Shown here: positions 52,852 through 63,067 of the stretch, one piece after another | How positions within the stretch are numbered: position 1 is the first letter of the stretch | Layout of the letters: every line of letters begins with the position of its first letter | From: an uncultured Archangium sp. | Lineage (GTDB): Bacteria > Myxococcota > Myxococcia > Myxococcales > Myxococcaceae | Assembly (NCBI GenBank): GCA_903905455.1 | Contig: CAIVGN010000192.1 | Span: 23,409 to 87,408 of the forward strand | Length of the DNA: 64,000 nucleotides | Reading direction: 5' to 3' | Notes under the pieces: model-generated | The model's input: the letters and a program-made list of their open reading frames with translations, nothing else | Database searches by the model: none | What the model was told of the DNA's origin: nothing | Translations under genes and position numbers: made by a program

Positions 52852-55800
52852 TCAGGCCTGCCCGCGCAGCGACTCCACCGCCGCCAGGGCCACCGCGCGG
52901 AACGCCTCGCTGCGACGGAGCACCGCGCCCACGTCGACCCGCGCCGGGTCACCGCTACGCACCGAGGAGTCGAGCTGCGCCAGCACGCGGAGGAAGGCGA
53001 GCGACGCGGGGTAGGACTGGAAGGCGTTGACCGCCGACGAGGTGAAGTCGGGCACTTCGCCCAGGGCGCGCAGCCCGAGACCGGCCTCGCCGAGCGCCAG
53101 GGCCATCGCCACCAGCGCGGGCAACTCGGCCTGGCCGAACACCGTCAGCGCACCGGCGCCGAGCACCAGCGTCGAGCCCGCCAACCACGCCTCGACCCCA
53201 CCCTGCACGTCGAGCACCACGCTCACCCCCGAGGCGCCGAAGGCCTTGAGCACCTCGTCGAGGGCGGCCGCGAGCCGGGGCATCGTCTCGGCCGTCACCG
53301 GCACCGCGTGCGCCGGCGCCGCGTGCGCCGTCGGGGTCCAGGGCATCGGCGTGGGCTTCACCGCGTGCGCCCCACCGGCGGTCGAAGAGAGCGCCGCGCC
53401 GAAGCCGTCCGCGAGGGTCGCCGCGACGTCACGGCCCGACTTGCGCAGCGCCTCGGCGTAGAGCGTCCACCCGTCGACGTCGACGACGTTGGCCCGCAGC
53501 AGCTCCGGCCACGCCTGGACCGAGAGCGCCGCGCCCTGCTGCGTCGTCGCCAGCCGCTCGGCCAGCAGGCGCAGCAACGGGCCCGGCAACGGCGCCTCCG
53601 TCATCAGCCGCGCGCCCAGGCGCACCGCGAAGGGCACCAACTCCGAGAGCAGGTACCCCTCGAGGATGCGCTCGAACTCCCCGCGCGAGTCGGCGATCTT
53701 CTCGGCCAGCGCGAAGGCCTCGCCCTGGAGACCCAGCTGCTGGGCGAGCGCCACGCGGCGCCCCACGCGCTCGGGCGTCTCGTCGAGCTGGCCCAGCAGG
53801 CGGTACGCGTCCTTCACCCGGCCCTGGGCCTCGTAAGCGTCGGCCAGGGGCTGCCGCCACGGCACCAACGCCTCGTCACCGGCGAGGCTCCCCAGCCGCT
53901 CGACCATCGACGAGAAGCGCTCGGGCGCACCGCCGCGGTACAGCTCGACCAGCTCGCGCACCGCGGCCAACTGGGCGCTGTCGTCGACCAGCGCGCGCTC
54001 GTAGGCGGCCTGCGCCAGCTCGCGCTCACCGAGGTGGTGCAGCAACAACCCCGCGCGCTCGATGTGGAGCACCGCGCGCGACGAGGGGGCCTGCTCCAGC
54101 TGCGCGAGGGCCCACAGGGTGTCGACCGCTTCCTGGAACCGCCCCGCCTCGCGACGCAGCGTCGCCAGCGCGCGGAGCATCGGCGCCCGGCGCGACGGCT
54201 TCAGCTCGGCGAGGGCGACGAACACCGCCTCGCGGCGCGCGATCTCGAGCGACGGGGCTTCGGGAAGCAGCGCCACCAACACGTCGGCGGCGCGGGTCTC
54301 GAGGGCCTTGGCCGCGAGCGCGTCGAGCGCCCCCAGGGCCGTGAGCACCTCGACCAGGTCGAGCTGCTTGAAGTCGATGACCAGCTCGATGCGCAACGCG
54401 ATGGACCGCGCCGGCGCCTGCTCGGCGATGGACTGGGCGAAGCGATTGAGCCCCTCGACGTCGCGGGCCTCGCGCAGCAGCGAGACGTAGCGCTCGGCCG
54501 CCGCCGACTCGGGCGCCGCCGCCGCCAACAACTGCAGCACCTCGCGCAACCGGGCCGGGTCCTGCGCGGCCTCGGCGAGGGTCAACGCCTCGTCGTGACG
54601 GGCGGCGCGCATCGCGGGCACGAAGGCCACCTCGAGCGCCCGGGCCGGCGCGTTCAACTCGAGGAACTTGCGCCCGGCGTCGGTGGGGCTGACCACGCCC
54701 GGCACCTCGCGGAGCACGCGCTCGAGCACATCCCTGGCGGCGTCGAGGTCGTTCGCCGCGCGCCAGGCCTCGAGCGCCTGCAGCAACATCACCGCGCGCT
54801 CCACGCCCTCGCCCTGCTCTGCCAGCTGGGTCAGCGCCCGCGCGAGTTCGTCGTGGCGGCCGCCTTCGCGGGCGAGCTCGACCAGCAACGAGAAGCCGGC
54901 CTTGGTAGGCCGCGCGCCGAGCGACTCGCGGGTCAACGCCAGGGCCCGATCCAGCAGCTTCGCCTCGCGGTACGACTTCGCCGCCTCGAGCAGCCGCGCC
55001 GCGCGCTCCTGCGCCCCGAGCAGCTCGGCCTGGGCCACCTGGATGTCGGCCAGCGCCGCCGCGTCGGTCAGCTCGATGGCGATGCGCTCCAGGGCTGCCA
55101 GGCACGCCGCGTAGCCCGGCGCGCCCGCGCCCTGCCGGCGCAGGCTCTCGAGCGGGGTACGCGCGGCCTCGAACTGCCCGCGGCCTTCGAGCGAAGCGGC
55201 GAGCTCGAGCTTGAGCTCGGCCGCGCGCTGCTCGTCGGCGGTGGCCACGGAGATGCGCACCAGCATCAGCTCGAGGAGGTCGACGTCGTGGCGGCGGCGC
55301 GCCTCGATCAACACCGCGTCGGCGGCCTCGAGATCGGTGGGGTCGGCCTCGTAGGCGGCCTGGCGCAGCTCGAAGGCCCGCTGGCCCTCCTGCAGCTCGG
55401 TCTCGACGAGGGTGGCCGCGGACAGCAGGGCCCGGGCCGCCGCGGAGCCGCCCGACGCCGCGGCGAACTTCTCGTGCAGGGCCGCGAGCTCGCCGATGCG
55501 ACCCAGCTCCCGGTACGCGCGCTGACCCTTCTCGTAGAGCGCCTGCTCCCCGGGGTGCCGCGCGAGCAACCACTCCAGCGCGCCGATGGCCTGCTCGGGA
55601 ACGTCGAGCAACGACAGGGCGCGGCGGTGCAGCGCCTCGGCCTCTTCACCCGTGGCGCTCGCGGCAAGGCGCATGGTGGTGCGGTACTGGCCGGGGGCGT
55701 CGCCGAGCCGGCCGTAGGCCTCGTTGAGCATCGAGAGCGCCTCGCGGCCGCGCTCCGACTCGGGGTCGATGGCCCAGGCCGCCTCGAAGGCGTCGACGGC

Positions 55801-58800
55801 GTCTCGCCAGGCGTGCGACTCGACGGCGGCGCGGCCCAGGCGCGTCCACACCACCAGGCGCGTCGCGGGGGGCAGCGTGTCACCGGCGAGCTGCACCAGG
55901 CGGCGATCGAAGGGCTGCGCCGCGCGCGCCCCGCCCCCGGCGGCGGCCAGCGTGCCCCGGGCCTCGAGCGCGCCGAGGTCGTCGGGGATCTGCGCCAGGT
56001 ATTCGTCCCACGCGGCCGCGGCCTGGAGCGGCTCGCCGGCGGTGGTGAGCAACTCGGCGCGGCGCCGCAGGAGCGACGAGGCCTCGGCCGGCACCGCGCG
56101 GGCGCGCAGCGAGAGGAGCTCGGCCTGGCGGCGCGGATCGTCGGAGGCGCGGTCGAGCAGCGACTGGAACGCCTCGAGGTTCGCCGGTGCCGCCTCGAAG
56201 GCCTGCGCCTCGCACACCTGCGCCCGCTCGTCGGCCCCGGCGCGGCGGAACGCGTTCGCGGCCTCGAGCCACACCCGACCCGCCTCTTCGCCCGTCGAGG
56301 CCTCGGCCCGCCGCGAGAGCACCGCCGCCAGCGAGAGATCGTCGCCGGTCTCGATGAGGAACGCGGCGTGGCGGGTGAAGGAGGGGTGGAACGGGTCGGC
56401 CTCGAGCAGCAGCGCGTCGAAGTCCGCGGCGTCCTGGCGGCGACCCAGCTCGATGAGCAGGTCGGCCACGCGCGTGGTGAGCGAGAGGTCGTCGGGGTTC
56501 GCGGAGCGCGCGGCGAGCAGCGCCGCGGCGGCGTCGTGCGGGCGACCGGCGCGGTCCTTGTAGAGCTGCGCGGCCTTGATCAGCAGCTCGGCGCGCTGCG
56601 TGGGCTCCGTGGTCCGCGTGGCGGCGGCCTCGTACCAGGCGGCGATGTCGCCCACCCGGTCCTGGCGCTCGTAGAGCGCGAGCAGCATGTGCTCGGCCTC
56701 GCCCAGCGACGGCATGATCGACAGCGCCCGCTGCAACGCCGCCTCGGCCTGGTCGGGGGCCAGCATCGGCGCGGTGGCCACGTCGCCGCCGCTCTCGGCC
56801 GGCAGCCCGAGGTGCAACCGCGCGAGCTGCACGAAGGCGATGGCCTGCTCGCCACCGGAGAGCAGCGCCAGCACGCGCTCGAGCCAGTCGATCTCCGAGT
56901 CGGGGTCGCTGCGGCGACGGGACAGCGCCAGGCCCTCGCGCGCGAGGTGCAGCGACGGCGCGTATTCCCAGGCCCGCTCGAGGGACTGCATCGCGCCGCC
57001 GAGGTCGAGCTTCGAGTCGCGCAGCAGCTCGGCGCGGTGAATGAGGTGACGGCCGGCCTCTTCGACCCGGCCCTCCTCGCTGCACACGTCGGCCATGGCC
57101 GAGAGCGTGCGCAGCGCGTCGTCGATGCGGCCCGAGCCCTCGGCCAGGCGCGCCTCTTCGTCCCACGCCGCGAGCGCGCCTTCGAGGTCGCCGGTGGTCA
57201 GCTCGAGCTGGGCGATCTCCGCCAGCTCGGCCATCAGCTCGCCGGTGCGGCCCGCGTTGCGCAGCACCTCGGCCAGCTCGAGGCGCACCGGCAGCGGGTG
57301 CTCGGAGGCGCCGGCCGCCTTGCCATAGAGCCGGGTGGAGGTCTCGACGTCGCGGTGCGCGCGGATCGCCTCGCGGGCCAGCTCGAGCAGCAGCTCCGCG
57401 GTGCGCTCGGAGCGGGAGAGCGTTTCCGTCCACCGGGCGCGCAGCTCGAAGCCCGCGCGCGGGTCCTTGAGGGCCACGAGGGCCGCGAGGCGCTCGACCG
57501 CGTTGCCGTTGAGGGGGCGCTCGGTGACCACGCGGCGCAGGCTCGACTCGGCCAACGCCTCGTTGCCCACCTGCTCGGCGAGATCCGCCAGGCGCAGCCA
57601 CACGCGCTCGGCGACGTCGGGCGCCTCGTGGAACGAGACCGAGCCCGCGAGCGACTGCTGCAGCGGCAGGGCCTCGCGCACCGCGCCCTGCAGGTAGAGA
57701 AGCTCGGCCAGGCGCTGGAGATCGTCGCCCTTCGCCGCCTGGAGCACGTGCGCGCCCCGCATCAGGCGCAGCTCGAGCTTGGTGTCTTCCTGCAGCGCGG
57801 CGAGCTTCGAGGCCTCGCGCAGCGTCGCCGCGGCCTCGGCCGGCTCGAGGTGCGCCGCTGCCTCTTCCAGCAGGGCCATCGCCTCGACGCGTTCGCCGCG
57901 CTTCGCCAGCAGGCCGGCCAGCCGGCGCCGCGCGGGCACGTCGGCCTCGTCGAGGTTCACGATGCGCCGCAGCGCGGCCTCACCGGGGCCGGGCGCCGCG
58001 AGCTTGTCGAGGTGCAGCGACGCCAGCTCGACCCAGGCCGCCAGCGACTGCTCCCGCGGGAGGTGCGGGGCCTCGCCCGTGAGCACCTCGGCGAGGCCTT
58101 CCCAATCACCCAGCGCCCGCAGCGCGGCGATGAGCCCGGCGGTGGCCTTCGGCTGCCGCGGCGCGAGCGCGAGCGCGGCGCCGAACGAGACGACGGCGGC
58201 CTCGAGATCGTTGCGCGACTCCTGCAACTCCGCGCGCTCCAGCAAGGCGGCGACCCGGCGCGTCGAGGGGCCCTGCTTCGAGGCCTCGAGCAGCGCCTCT
58301 TCGGCGCGGCGGGGATTGCCCGCGGTGCGCGCCACCTGGGCCAACCCGAACCAGGCCTCGAAGCGCTCGGTGGGCACCAGCGGCAGCGTGACCAGCGTCT
58401 CGAAGGCCTCGAGCGCGCGCACGGTGTCCCCCGCGCGGGCGCGGTTGCTGGCGATGGACACCAGCCGCTCCGAGGCGTCGGTGACCACCGCCTGGTCGTC
58501 GCGGGCGTGCCCGAGCACCATCTTGAGCGCCGCGAGCTCCGCGGCCTCGTCGTGCGACTGGCGGCTGAGTTCGGCCAGGGCGCGCAGCAGCGGCACCGGG
58601 TGCGGCGAGAGCTGCGAGGCCTCGAGGAGATCGGCGCGGGCCGCGAGCAGGTCTCCGGCGACGCGGTACAGCTCGGCCCGGCGCGCGAGCAACTCTGCGC
58701 GGGGCTCGCCCTCGGCCTGGGTGATGAGCCGCGAGAGCAGGTCGAGGCGCTCGGGCTGGTGCGCGTCGTCGTTGGGCAGCAGCGTCAGCAACCGCGAGGC

Positions 58801-61800
58801 GGCCCACACGTCGGTGGGCTCGTCGGCGAGCATCGCGCGCAGCGCCTCGAGGGCCGCGGCGGTGCGGCCCAGCGACAGCGCGCCCTCGGTGAACTCGCGG
58901 CGGGTGGCGACCTTCTCGGCGCCCGCGAGGCGCGGCCACAGCGTGCCGAGGAGATCGACCAACGGCTCGAGCGCGCCGGCGCGACGGTGCAACTTGGCCA
59001 GTTCCTGCAGGGCCTCGAGATCCTCCGGCCTGGAGGCGACGTACTTCGCGAACAGCCGCCGGGCCGCGTCGTAGTGGCCGGCCTTCTGGGCCGCGAGCGC
59101 CGCGCGGCGGGTGAGCCCCGCGAGGTCGAGCTGGAGCAAGGCGACGTCGTCGTCCTTGAGCTCGGCCCCGGCGCCCAGCACCACCTCGAAGTCGGCCAGC
59201 GCCTCGCGCGGGTTGGTGGCCTCGATGAGCTCGGCCCGGCGCAGGCGCGCGGGGATGAAGGTGGCGTCCTTCTCGAGCGCCTGGGCGAGGAAGGGCTGCT
59301 CGCGCGGGGTGTCCCTGGTGAGCGTGGCGGCGCGGAAGAACCAGCGCGCGGACTCGCGGGGCTCGGTGGCCAGCAGCGCGCGACGGCCGAAGAGGCGCGC
59401 GGCCTCCTGCGTGGCGCCGCGCTCCAGCTCGAGCTTCGCCATCGCCTCGAGCACCTCGCCGGCCTTCTCCCCGGTGGGCGCGGCGTCGAGGGCGGCGGTG
59501 AGGCGGAGCATCGCGCCCTGGGAGTCGCCTTCCTCGAGCAGCCTCTGGGCGGCGCGGAAGAACAGCGGCGCGGCGTCGTGCGCGCGGCCGGCCTGCAGCA
59601 GCGCCTGGGCCCGGGCCGCCCACAGCTCCGTCAGCTCGCGGGTCGAGCGGTCCTCGGCGTAGATCGCCTCGAGGCGCGCGGCGAGCTCGTCGTCGAGGCG
59701 GCGCAGCGGGAAGGCCAGCGCGTAGTTCTCGCGGGCGGCGTCCTTGTCCCCCAGCTGCTCGCAGGCGCGGCCGAGGCGCGCGCGGACCTCGGCGAGCTTC
59801 TCGGGCGGCGCGTGGCGGGGCAGCAGCGCGAGCACGTCTTCCAGCGCCCGGCGCGCGTTGAGCGGGCGCTCGAGGCGCAGCGAGAGCGTGGCCAGGTCGA
59901 GCAGCCCGTTGATGTCGGGGAACAACCGCGTGGACTTCTCGAGGGCCACCAGCGACTCGCCGGCGCGACCCAGCCGCTGGTCGAGCACCTGCGAGAGCTC
60001 ACGCAGGGCGGCCGCCGCCAGCCGCTTGTCGCCGGCGTTCTCGGCCACCCGGGCGCGCTGCTCGAGGGCCCAGGCGAGGCCGGCCATGTCCGAGCGGCGC
60101 CGCTCGAGGGCGGTGAGCTCGCCGAGCACCGGCAGGTCGTCGGGCTCGACGCGGAGCACCTCGCGCGCCGAGTGCACCGCGACGTCGAGGTCGAAGGCGA
60201 GATCGCGGGCCGCGACGATGAGGCGCCGGTAGTGCCGCGCGCGCTCCTTCGGATCTTCCGCGAGCTCGGCCAGCGCCTTGAGGCAGCGCACCAGCTGACC
60301 GCCGTCGCGCTTGCTCTCGGCCAGGGCGAGCATGCCCTCGAGCGCCTGGCGGTTCTTCGGGTCGGCCTCGAGCGCCTGGCTGAGGAGCCGCTCGGCCTTG
60401 TCGGGCTGGTTGAGGCGGCCGCGGTAGAGCTCGCCGGCCTCGGCCCACAACGCCGCGCGACGCGAGGGCTCCTCCATCACCGCGGCGGCCTTCTCGCAGG
60501 CATCGGCCAGCTCGGGCGCCTTGCCCGAGGCGCGGAAGTACGGGAGCAGCTCGTCGAGGGCGACGGTGTCCTGGGGGTCGAGCGCGAGGGCCGCCTCGAG
60601 GTGGTCGCGGGCGCGCGCGGGCTCGCCGAGCCGGGTCTTGAGCAGCCGCGCCAGGGCGTGGTGCGAGGCGTGCGCCGCCTTGCGGATCTCCTCGGTGCGC
60701 GGCGCGGGACCCGCGAGCTCCACGGCCTGCTGGTAGCCCGCCACCGACTCCTGCAGCTTGCCCAACGACTCGGAGACGCGGGCCGCGAGGAAGTGCGGCT
60801 CGGGCTCGCCGGGCAGCAGCGCGGTGGCCTCGCGGAAGCGCAGCAGCGCGTTCTCGGGCTGCTTGAGGCCGGTCTCCCACACGAGGCCCGCGAGCACGTT
60901 GGCGCGGCCGACGCGATCGACCTCGTGGCGGCTCATGGCCACTTCGCGCACGCGATCGAGCGCCTTGATGGCGCGCAGCCACTCGCCGCTGCGGTAGCAG
61001 AGTTCGCCGAGCTGGAAGAGCGCCTCGGGGTGATCCGGCGCGAGGCGCAGCGCCGCTTCACAGTGCAGCCGCGCGCCAGCGAGATCGTCCTCGGTCTGGG
61101 CGCACAACCGCGCGAGCTGCACGTGCGCGTCAGCGGCGTCGGCCGGGTCCCGCGAGAGCGCGGCGAGGCGGCGGTAGGCGCGGATGGCGCCGGCGCGGTC
61201 CCTGGCCTGGTCGGAGGCGCGGGCCAGCGCCTTGAGCGACGGGAGGTGGTCGGGCTTGAGGCCCAGCAGCTCGTGCAGCGCCTTGACCGCCATCTGCGGC
61301 GAGTTGTCGCGCGACGAGCGCGCCGCGGCCTCGGCAGCGAAGAACGCGCCGGCCTCTTCCTGGTTCTTCCGCGCCAGGCTGCACAGCGCCAGGTAGCGCT
61401 CGGAGGCGCGGGCGAACTCCCCGCGACGCTCGCGCACCACGGCCTCGGCCCAGAGCGCGGTGGCGCTGTGCTCGCGGCGGCGCTGCAGCGACGCGGCGAT
61501 GTCCAGGGCCAGCTCGTGGGCCTGGAGATCGGCCACCAGCAGGGTCAGCAGCCGCTCGACGGCGAAGGGGTGCGCCTCGTTCGCGTCGCCCAGCCGCAGG
61601 TACGCCTCGCGCGCCTGGGCCAGCTTGTTCTGCGCCAGCAGCTCTTCGGCGTCGGCGAAGGCCCGCGCACCCTCGAGCGCCAGCAGCAGCTCCTCGTCGG
61701 GGGCGCCGGGCGGAGGCAGGCCACCGGAGCTGAAGCGCAGCCGCAGGCCCTTGGAAGACACGGTGGCCTCGGCGAGCCGCGCCTGGTCGAGCGAGGGCAT

Positions 61801-62397
61801 CTTGTAGCCGCGCCCCACGGCCGCCTGCTCGACGAGCCCGGGCAACACGCGGGCGGTGAAGCCGTTGGCCCCGCGACGCTCGACCTCGGGCAGCACGCCC
61901 AGCTCGCGCACGGCCTCGCTGATGATCGCCCCCAGCCGCGCGGCCGGGGTGGTGCTGAACGAGTAGAGGCGGAAGTCGTAGAGGTAGACGGCCAGCTTCT
62001 CGCCGTCGCCGTCGAAGGCCACCTTGAAGGTGACCGGGGTGCGCTCCGGGCCCCGCAACCGCGCCTGAACCTCGAGGTGCCCCGGGCGGAAGTGGAGCTT
62101 CACGTCGTCGAGCTCGGGCAGCTTCGGCGAGAGCGCGCGCACCTCTCGCTGGATGACCTCGGCGTCGATGGCCAGCTCGAGGAACCCGAAGTCGAGCTTC
62201 TTCTTCTGGTACTTCGAGGCGCCGCCCGAGAGGTTGAGCGGGAAGGTCACGTCGGGAATCTGCAGCGCGAAGTCGGTCAGCACCACGCCCGGCGCAAGCT
62301 TCAGCTCGGGGAAGCCCACGAAGGCACGGCGATCCACCAGCCGGAGCTCCGGGCCGATGATCTTCGTCGCGCTGGCTGTGGTGTCCTTCTCTGCCAT
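52852..62397 (-). CDS. Giant TPR-repeat protein, 3,181 residues
   Basis: One uninterrupted frame of 9.5 kb. Residues 1 to about 260 are a non-repeat N-terminal domain (LELAIDAEVIQREVRALSP, FKVAFDGDGEKLAVYLYDFR) with no signal peptide or membrane segment. From about 260 to 2,900 the chain is a near-continuous array of 34-residue TPR-like helices (A-x-A-x-Y in the first helix, P-x at the turn, e.g. AIRAYRRLAALSRDPADAAD). The last 200 residues form a different alpha/beta region (GVSVVLDVQGGVEAWLAG). TPR solenoids assemble multiprotein complexes, so a cytoplasmic scaffold is likely. Lipoprotein, queC and dipeptidase genes follow closely. Confidence 0.88.
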   Translation of the reverse strand: MAEKDTTASATKIIGPELRLVDRRAFVGFPELKLAPGVVLTDFALQIPDVTFPLNLSGGASKYQKKKLDFGFLELAIDAEVIQREVRALSPKLPELDDVKLHFRPGHLEVQARLRGPERTPVTFKVAFDGDGEKLAVYLYDFRLYSFSTTPAARLGAIISEAVRELGVLPEVERRGANGFTARVLPGLVEQAAVGRGYKMPSLDQARLAEATVSSKGLRLRFSSGGLPPPGAPDEELLLALEGARAFADAEELLAQNKLAQAREAYLRLGDANEAHPFAVERLLTLLVADLQAHELALDIAASLQRRREHSATALWAEAVVRERRGEFARASERYLALCSLARKNQEEAGAFFAAEAAARSSRDNSPQMAVKALHELLGLKPDHLPSLKALARASDQARDRAGAIRAYRRLAALSRDPADAADAHVQLARLCAQTEDDLAGARLHCEAALRLAPDHPEALFQLGELCYRSGEWLRAIKALDRVREVAMSRHEVDRVGRANVLAGLVWETGLKQPENALLRFREATALLPGEPEPHFLAARVSESLGKLQESVAGYQQAVELAGPAPRTEEIRKAAHASHHALARLLKTRLGEPARARDHLEAALALDPQDTVALDELLPYFRASGKAPELADACEKAAAVMEEPSRRAALWAEAGELYRGRLNQPDKAERLLSQALEADPKNRQALEGMLALAESKRDGGQLVRCLKALAELAEDPKERARHYRRLIVAARDLAFDLDVAVHSAREVLRVEPDDLPVLGELTALERRRSDMAGLAWALEQRARVAENAGDKRLAAAALRELSQVLDQRLGRAGESLVALEKSTRLFPDINGLLDLATLSLRLERPLNARRALEDVLALLPRHAPPEKLAEVRARLGRACEQLGDKDAARENYALAFPLRRLDDELAARLEAIYAEDRSTRELTELWAARAQALLQAGRAHDAAPLFFRAAQRLLEEGDSQGAMLRLTAALDAAPTGEKAGEVLEAMAKLELERGATQEAARLFGRRALLATEPRESARWFFRAATLTRDTPREQPFLAQALEKDATFIPARLRRAELIEATNPREALADFEVVLGAGAELKDDDVALLQLDLAGLTRRAALAAQKAGHYDAARRLFAKYVASRPEDLEALQELAKLHRRAGALEPLVDLLGTLWPRLAGAEKVATRREFTEGALSLGRTAAALEALRAMLADEPTDVWAASRLLTLLPNDDAHQPERLDLLSRLITQAEGEPRAELLARRAELYRVAGDLLAARADLLEASQLSPHPVPLLRALAELSRQSHDEAAELAALKMVLGHARDDQAVVTDASERLVSIASNRARAGDTVRALEAFETLVTLPLVPTERFEAWFGLAQVARTAGNPRRAEEALLEASKQGPSTRRVAALLERAELQESRNDLEAAVVSFGAALALAPRQPKATAGLIAALRALGDWEGLAEVLTGEAPHLPREQSLAAWVELASLHLDKLAAPGPGEAALRRIVNLDEADVPARRRLAGLLAKRGERVEAMALLEEAAAHLEPAEAAATLREASKLAALQEDTKLELRLMRGAHVLQAAKGDDLQRLAELLYLQGAVREALPLQQSLAGSVSFHEAPDVAERVWLRLADLAEQVGNEALAESSLRRVVTERPLNGNAVERLAALVALKDPRAGFELRARWTETLSRSERTAELLLELAREAIRAHRDVETSTRLYGKAAGASEHPLPVRLELAEVLRNAGRTGELMAELAEIAQLELTTGDLEGALAAWDEEARLAEGSGRIDDALRTLSAMADVCSEEGRVEEAGRHLIHRAELLRDSKLDLGGAMQSLERAWEYAPSLHLAREGLALSRRRSDPDSEIDWLERVLALLSGGEQAIAFVQLARLHLGLPAESGGDVATAPMLAPDQAEAALQRALSIMPSLGEAEHMLLALYERQDRVGDIAAWYEAAATRTTEPTQRAELLIKAAQLYKDRAGRPHDAAAALLAARSANPDDLSLTTRVADLLIELGRRQDAADFDALLLEADPFHPSFTRHAAFLIETGDDLSLAAVLSRRAEASTGEEAGRVWLEAANAFRRAGADERAQVCEAQAFEAAPANLEAFQSLLDRASDDPRRQAELLSLRARAVPAEASSLLRRRAELLTTAGEPLQAAAAWDEYLAQIPDDLGALEARGTLAAAGGGARAAQPFDRRLVQLAGDTLPPATRLVVWTRLGRAAVESHAWRDAVDAFEAAWAIDPESERGREALSMLNEAYGRLGDAPGQYRTTMRLAASATGEEAEALHRRALSLLDVPEQAIGALEWLLARHPGEQALYEKGQRAYRELGRIGELAALHEKFAAASGGSAAARALLSAATLVETELQEGQRAFELRQAAYEADPTDLEAADAVLIEARRRHDVDLLELMLVRISVATADEQRAAELKLELAASLEGRGQFEAARTPLESLRRQGAGAPGYAACLAALERIAIELTDAAALADIQVAQAELLGAQERAARLLEAAKSYREAKLLDRALALTRESLGARPTKAGFSLLVELAREGGRHDELARALTQLAEQGEGVERAVMLLQALEAWRAANDLDAARDVLERVLREVPGVVSPTDAGRKFLELNAPARALEVAFVPAMRAARHDEALTLAEAAQDPARLREVLQLLAAAAPESAAAERYVSLLREARDVEGLNRFAQSIAEQAPARSIALRIELVIDFKQLDLVEVLTALGALDALAAKALETRAADVLVALLPEAPSLEIARREAVFVALAELKPSRRAPMLRALATLRREAGRFQEAVDTLWALAQLEQAPSSRAVLHIERAGLLLHHLGERELAQAAYERALVDDSAQLAAVRELVELYRGGAPERFSSMVERLGSLAGDEALVPWRQPLADAYEAQGRVKDAYRLLGQLDETPERVGRRVALAQQLGLQGEAFALAEKIADSRGEFERILEGYLLSELVPFAVRLGARLMTEAPLPGPLLRLLAERLATTQQGAALSVQAWPELLRANVVDVDGWTLYAEALRKSGRDVAATLADGFGAALSSTAGGAHAVKPTPMPWTPTAHAAPAHAVPVTAETMPRLAAALDEVLKAFGASGVSVVLDVQGGVEAWLAGSTLVLGAGALTVFGQAELPALVAMALALGEAGLGLRALGEVPDFTSSAVNAFQSYPASLAFLRVLAQLDSSVRSGDPARVDVGAVLRRSEAFRAVALAAVESLRGQA

Positions 62398-62518
62398 TGG
62401 GGGCTGCCGAGGCGCGGGACGGTAGCACCCGCCCCATCACCCCGAAATTTCTCTTCTCTTTGGCTCAGTCGGTGAAGTCGCTGACGTCGTTGAAGGGCGT
62501 GCCCGTCATGGGTTTGGC

Positions 62519-62535
62519 TAGGCTACCGCGCTCCC
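62519..62535 (+). promoter_or_regulatory. Putative -10 element for the YjbQ gene
   Basis: TAGGCT at 62519-62524, 11 bases before the ATG, without a Shine-Dalgarno. The gap to the divergent giant TPR gene (138 bases) also holds an A/T-rich patch at about 62444-62460. Confidence 0.35.
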
Positions 62536-62949
62536 ATGAAGACGCTGACTGAATACCTCTGGTTCGAGACGCCGCAGCGCCGCGAGCTGGTGCGCATCAC
62601 CGACACCGTGTCCGGCCTCGTGCGCAAGAGCGGCGTGAAGGAAGGCATGGTGCTCGTCTCGGCCATGCACATCACCGCCGGCGTCTTCATCAACGACAAC
62701 GAAGAGGGCCTCTTCGAGGACATCTGGAGCTGGCTCGAACACCTCGCCCCCGAAAAGCCCGACTACCACCACCACCAGACCGGCGAGGACAACGCCGACG
62801 CCCACCTCAAGTCGATGCTGGTGCACCACCAGGTGATCATCCCCATCACCAAGGGCCAGCTCGACCTCGGCACCTGGCAGCAGGTCTTCTACGCAGAGTT
62901 CGATGGCCAGCGGCGCAAGCGGGTGATCGTCAAAGTGATGGGCGACTAG
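62536..62949 (+). CDS. yjbQ: YjbQ/UPF0047 family protein
   Basis: 137 residues, the normal family length. Conserved residues are present: [10 protein letters not shown], a His-rich stretch ([20 protein letters not shown]), then [24 protein letters not shown] near the end. The fold is a small trimeric beta-sandwich; the Escherichia coli homologue can make thiamine phosphate as a side activity, but the main role is unresolved. It stands alone, divergent from the giant TPR gene. Confidence 0.93.
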   Translation: MKTLTEYLWFETPQRRELVRITDTVSGLVRKSGVKEGMVLVSAMHITAGVFINDNEEGLFEDIWSWLEHLAPEKPDYHHHQTGEDNADAHLKSMLVHHQVIIPITKGQLDLGTWQQVFYAEFDGQRRKRVIVKVMGD

Positions 62950-63067
62950 CAACTCCCGGCGCACATCTGCCGACAATGCCTACATCGCCGCACCCACGCA
63001 GCCCCACAGCGCGGTTCAAACCCCTGTAGTCTGATGACTTTCCGCAGTTCCGAACTGGAGAACGAAC

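Noticed and set aside
52768..62475. A 3,235-codon open frame on the plus strand opposite the giant TPR gene
   Set aside because: It is the mirror of G/C-ending codons in the minus-strand gene, which seldom give stops on the opposite strand. The translation is Arg/Gly/Leu/Gln-rich without domains, while the minus strand has clear TPR motifs.
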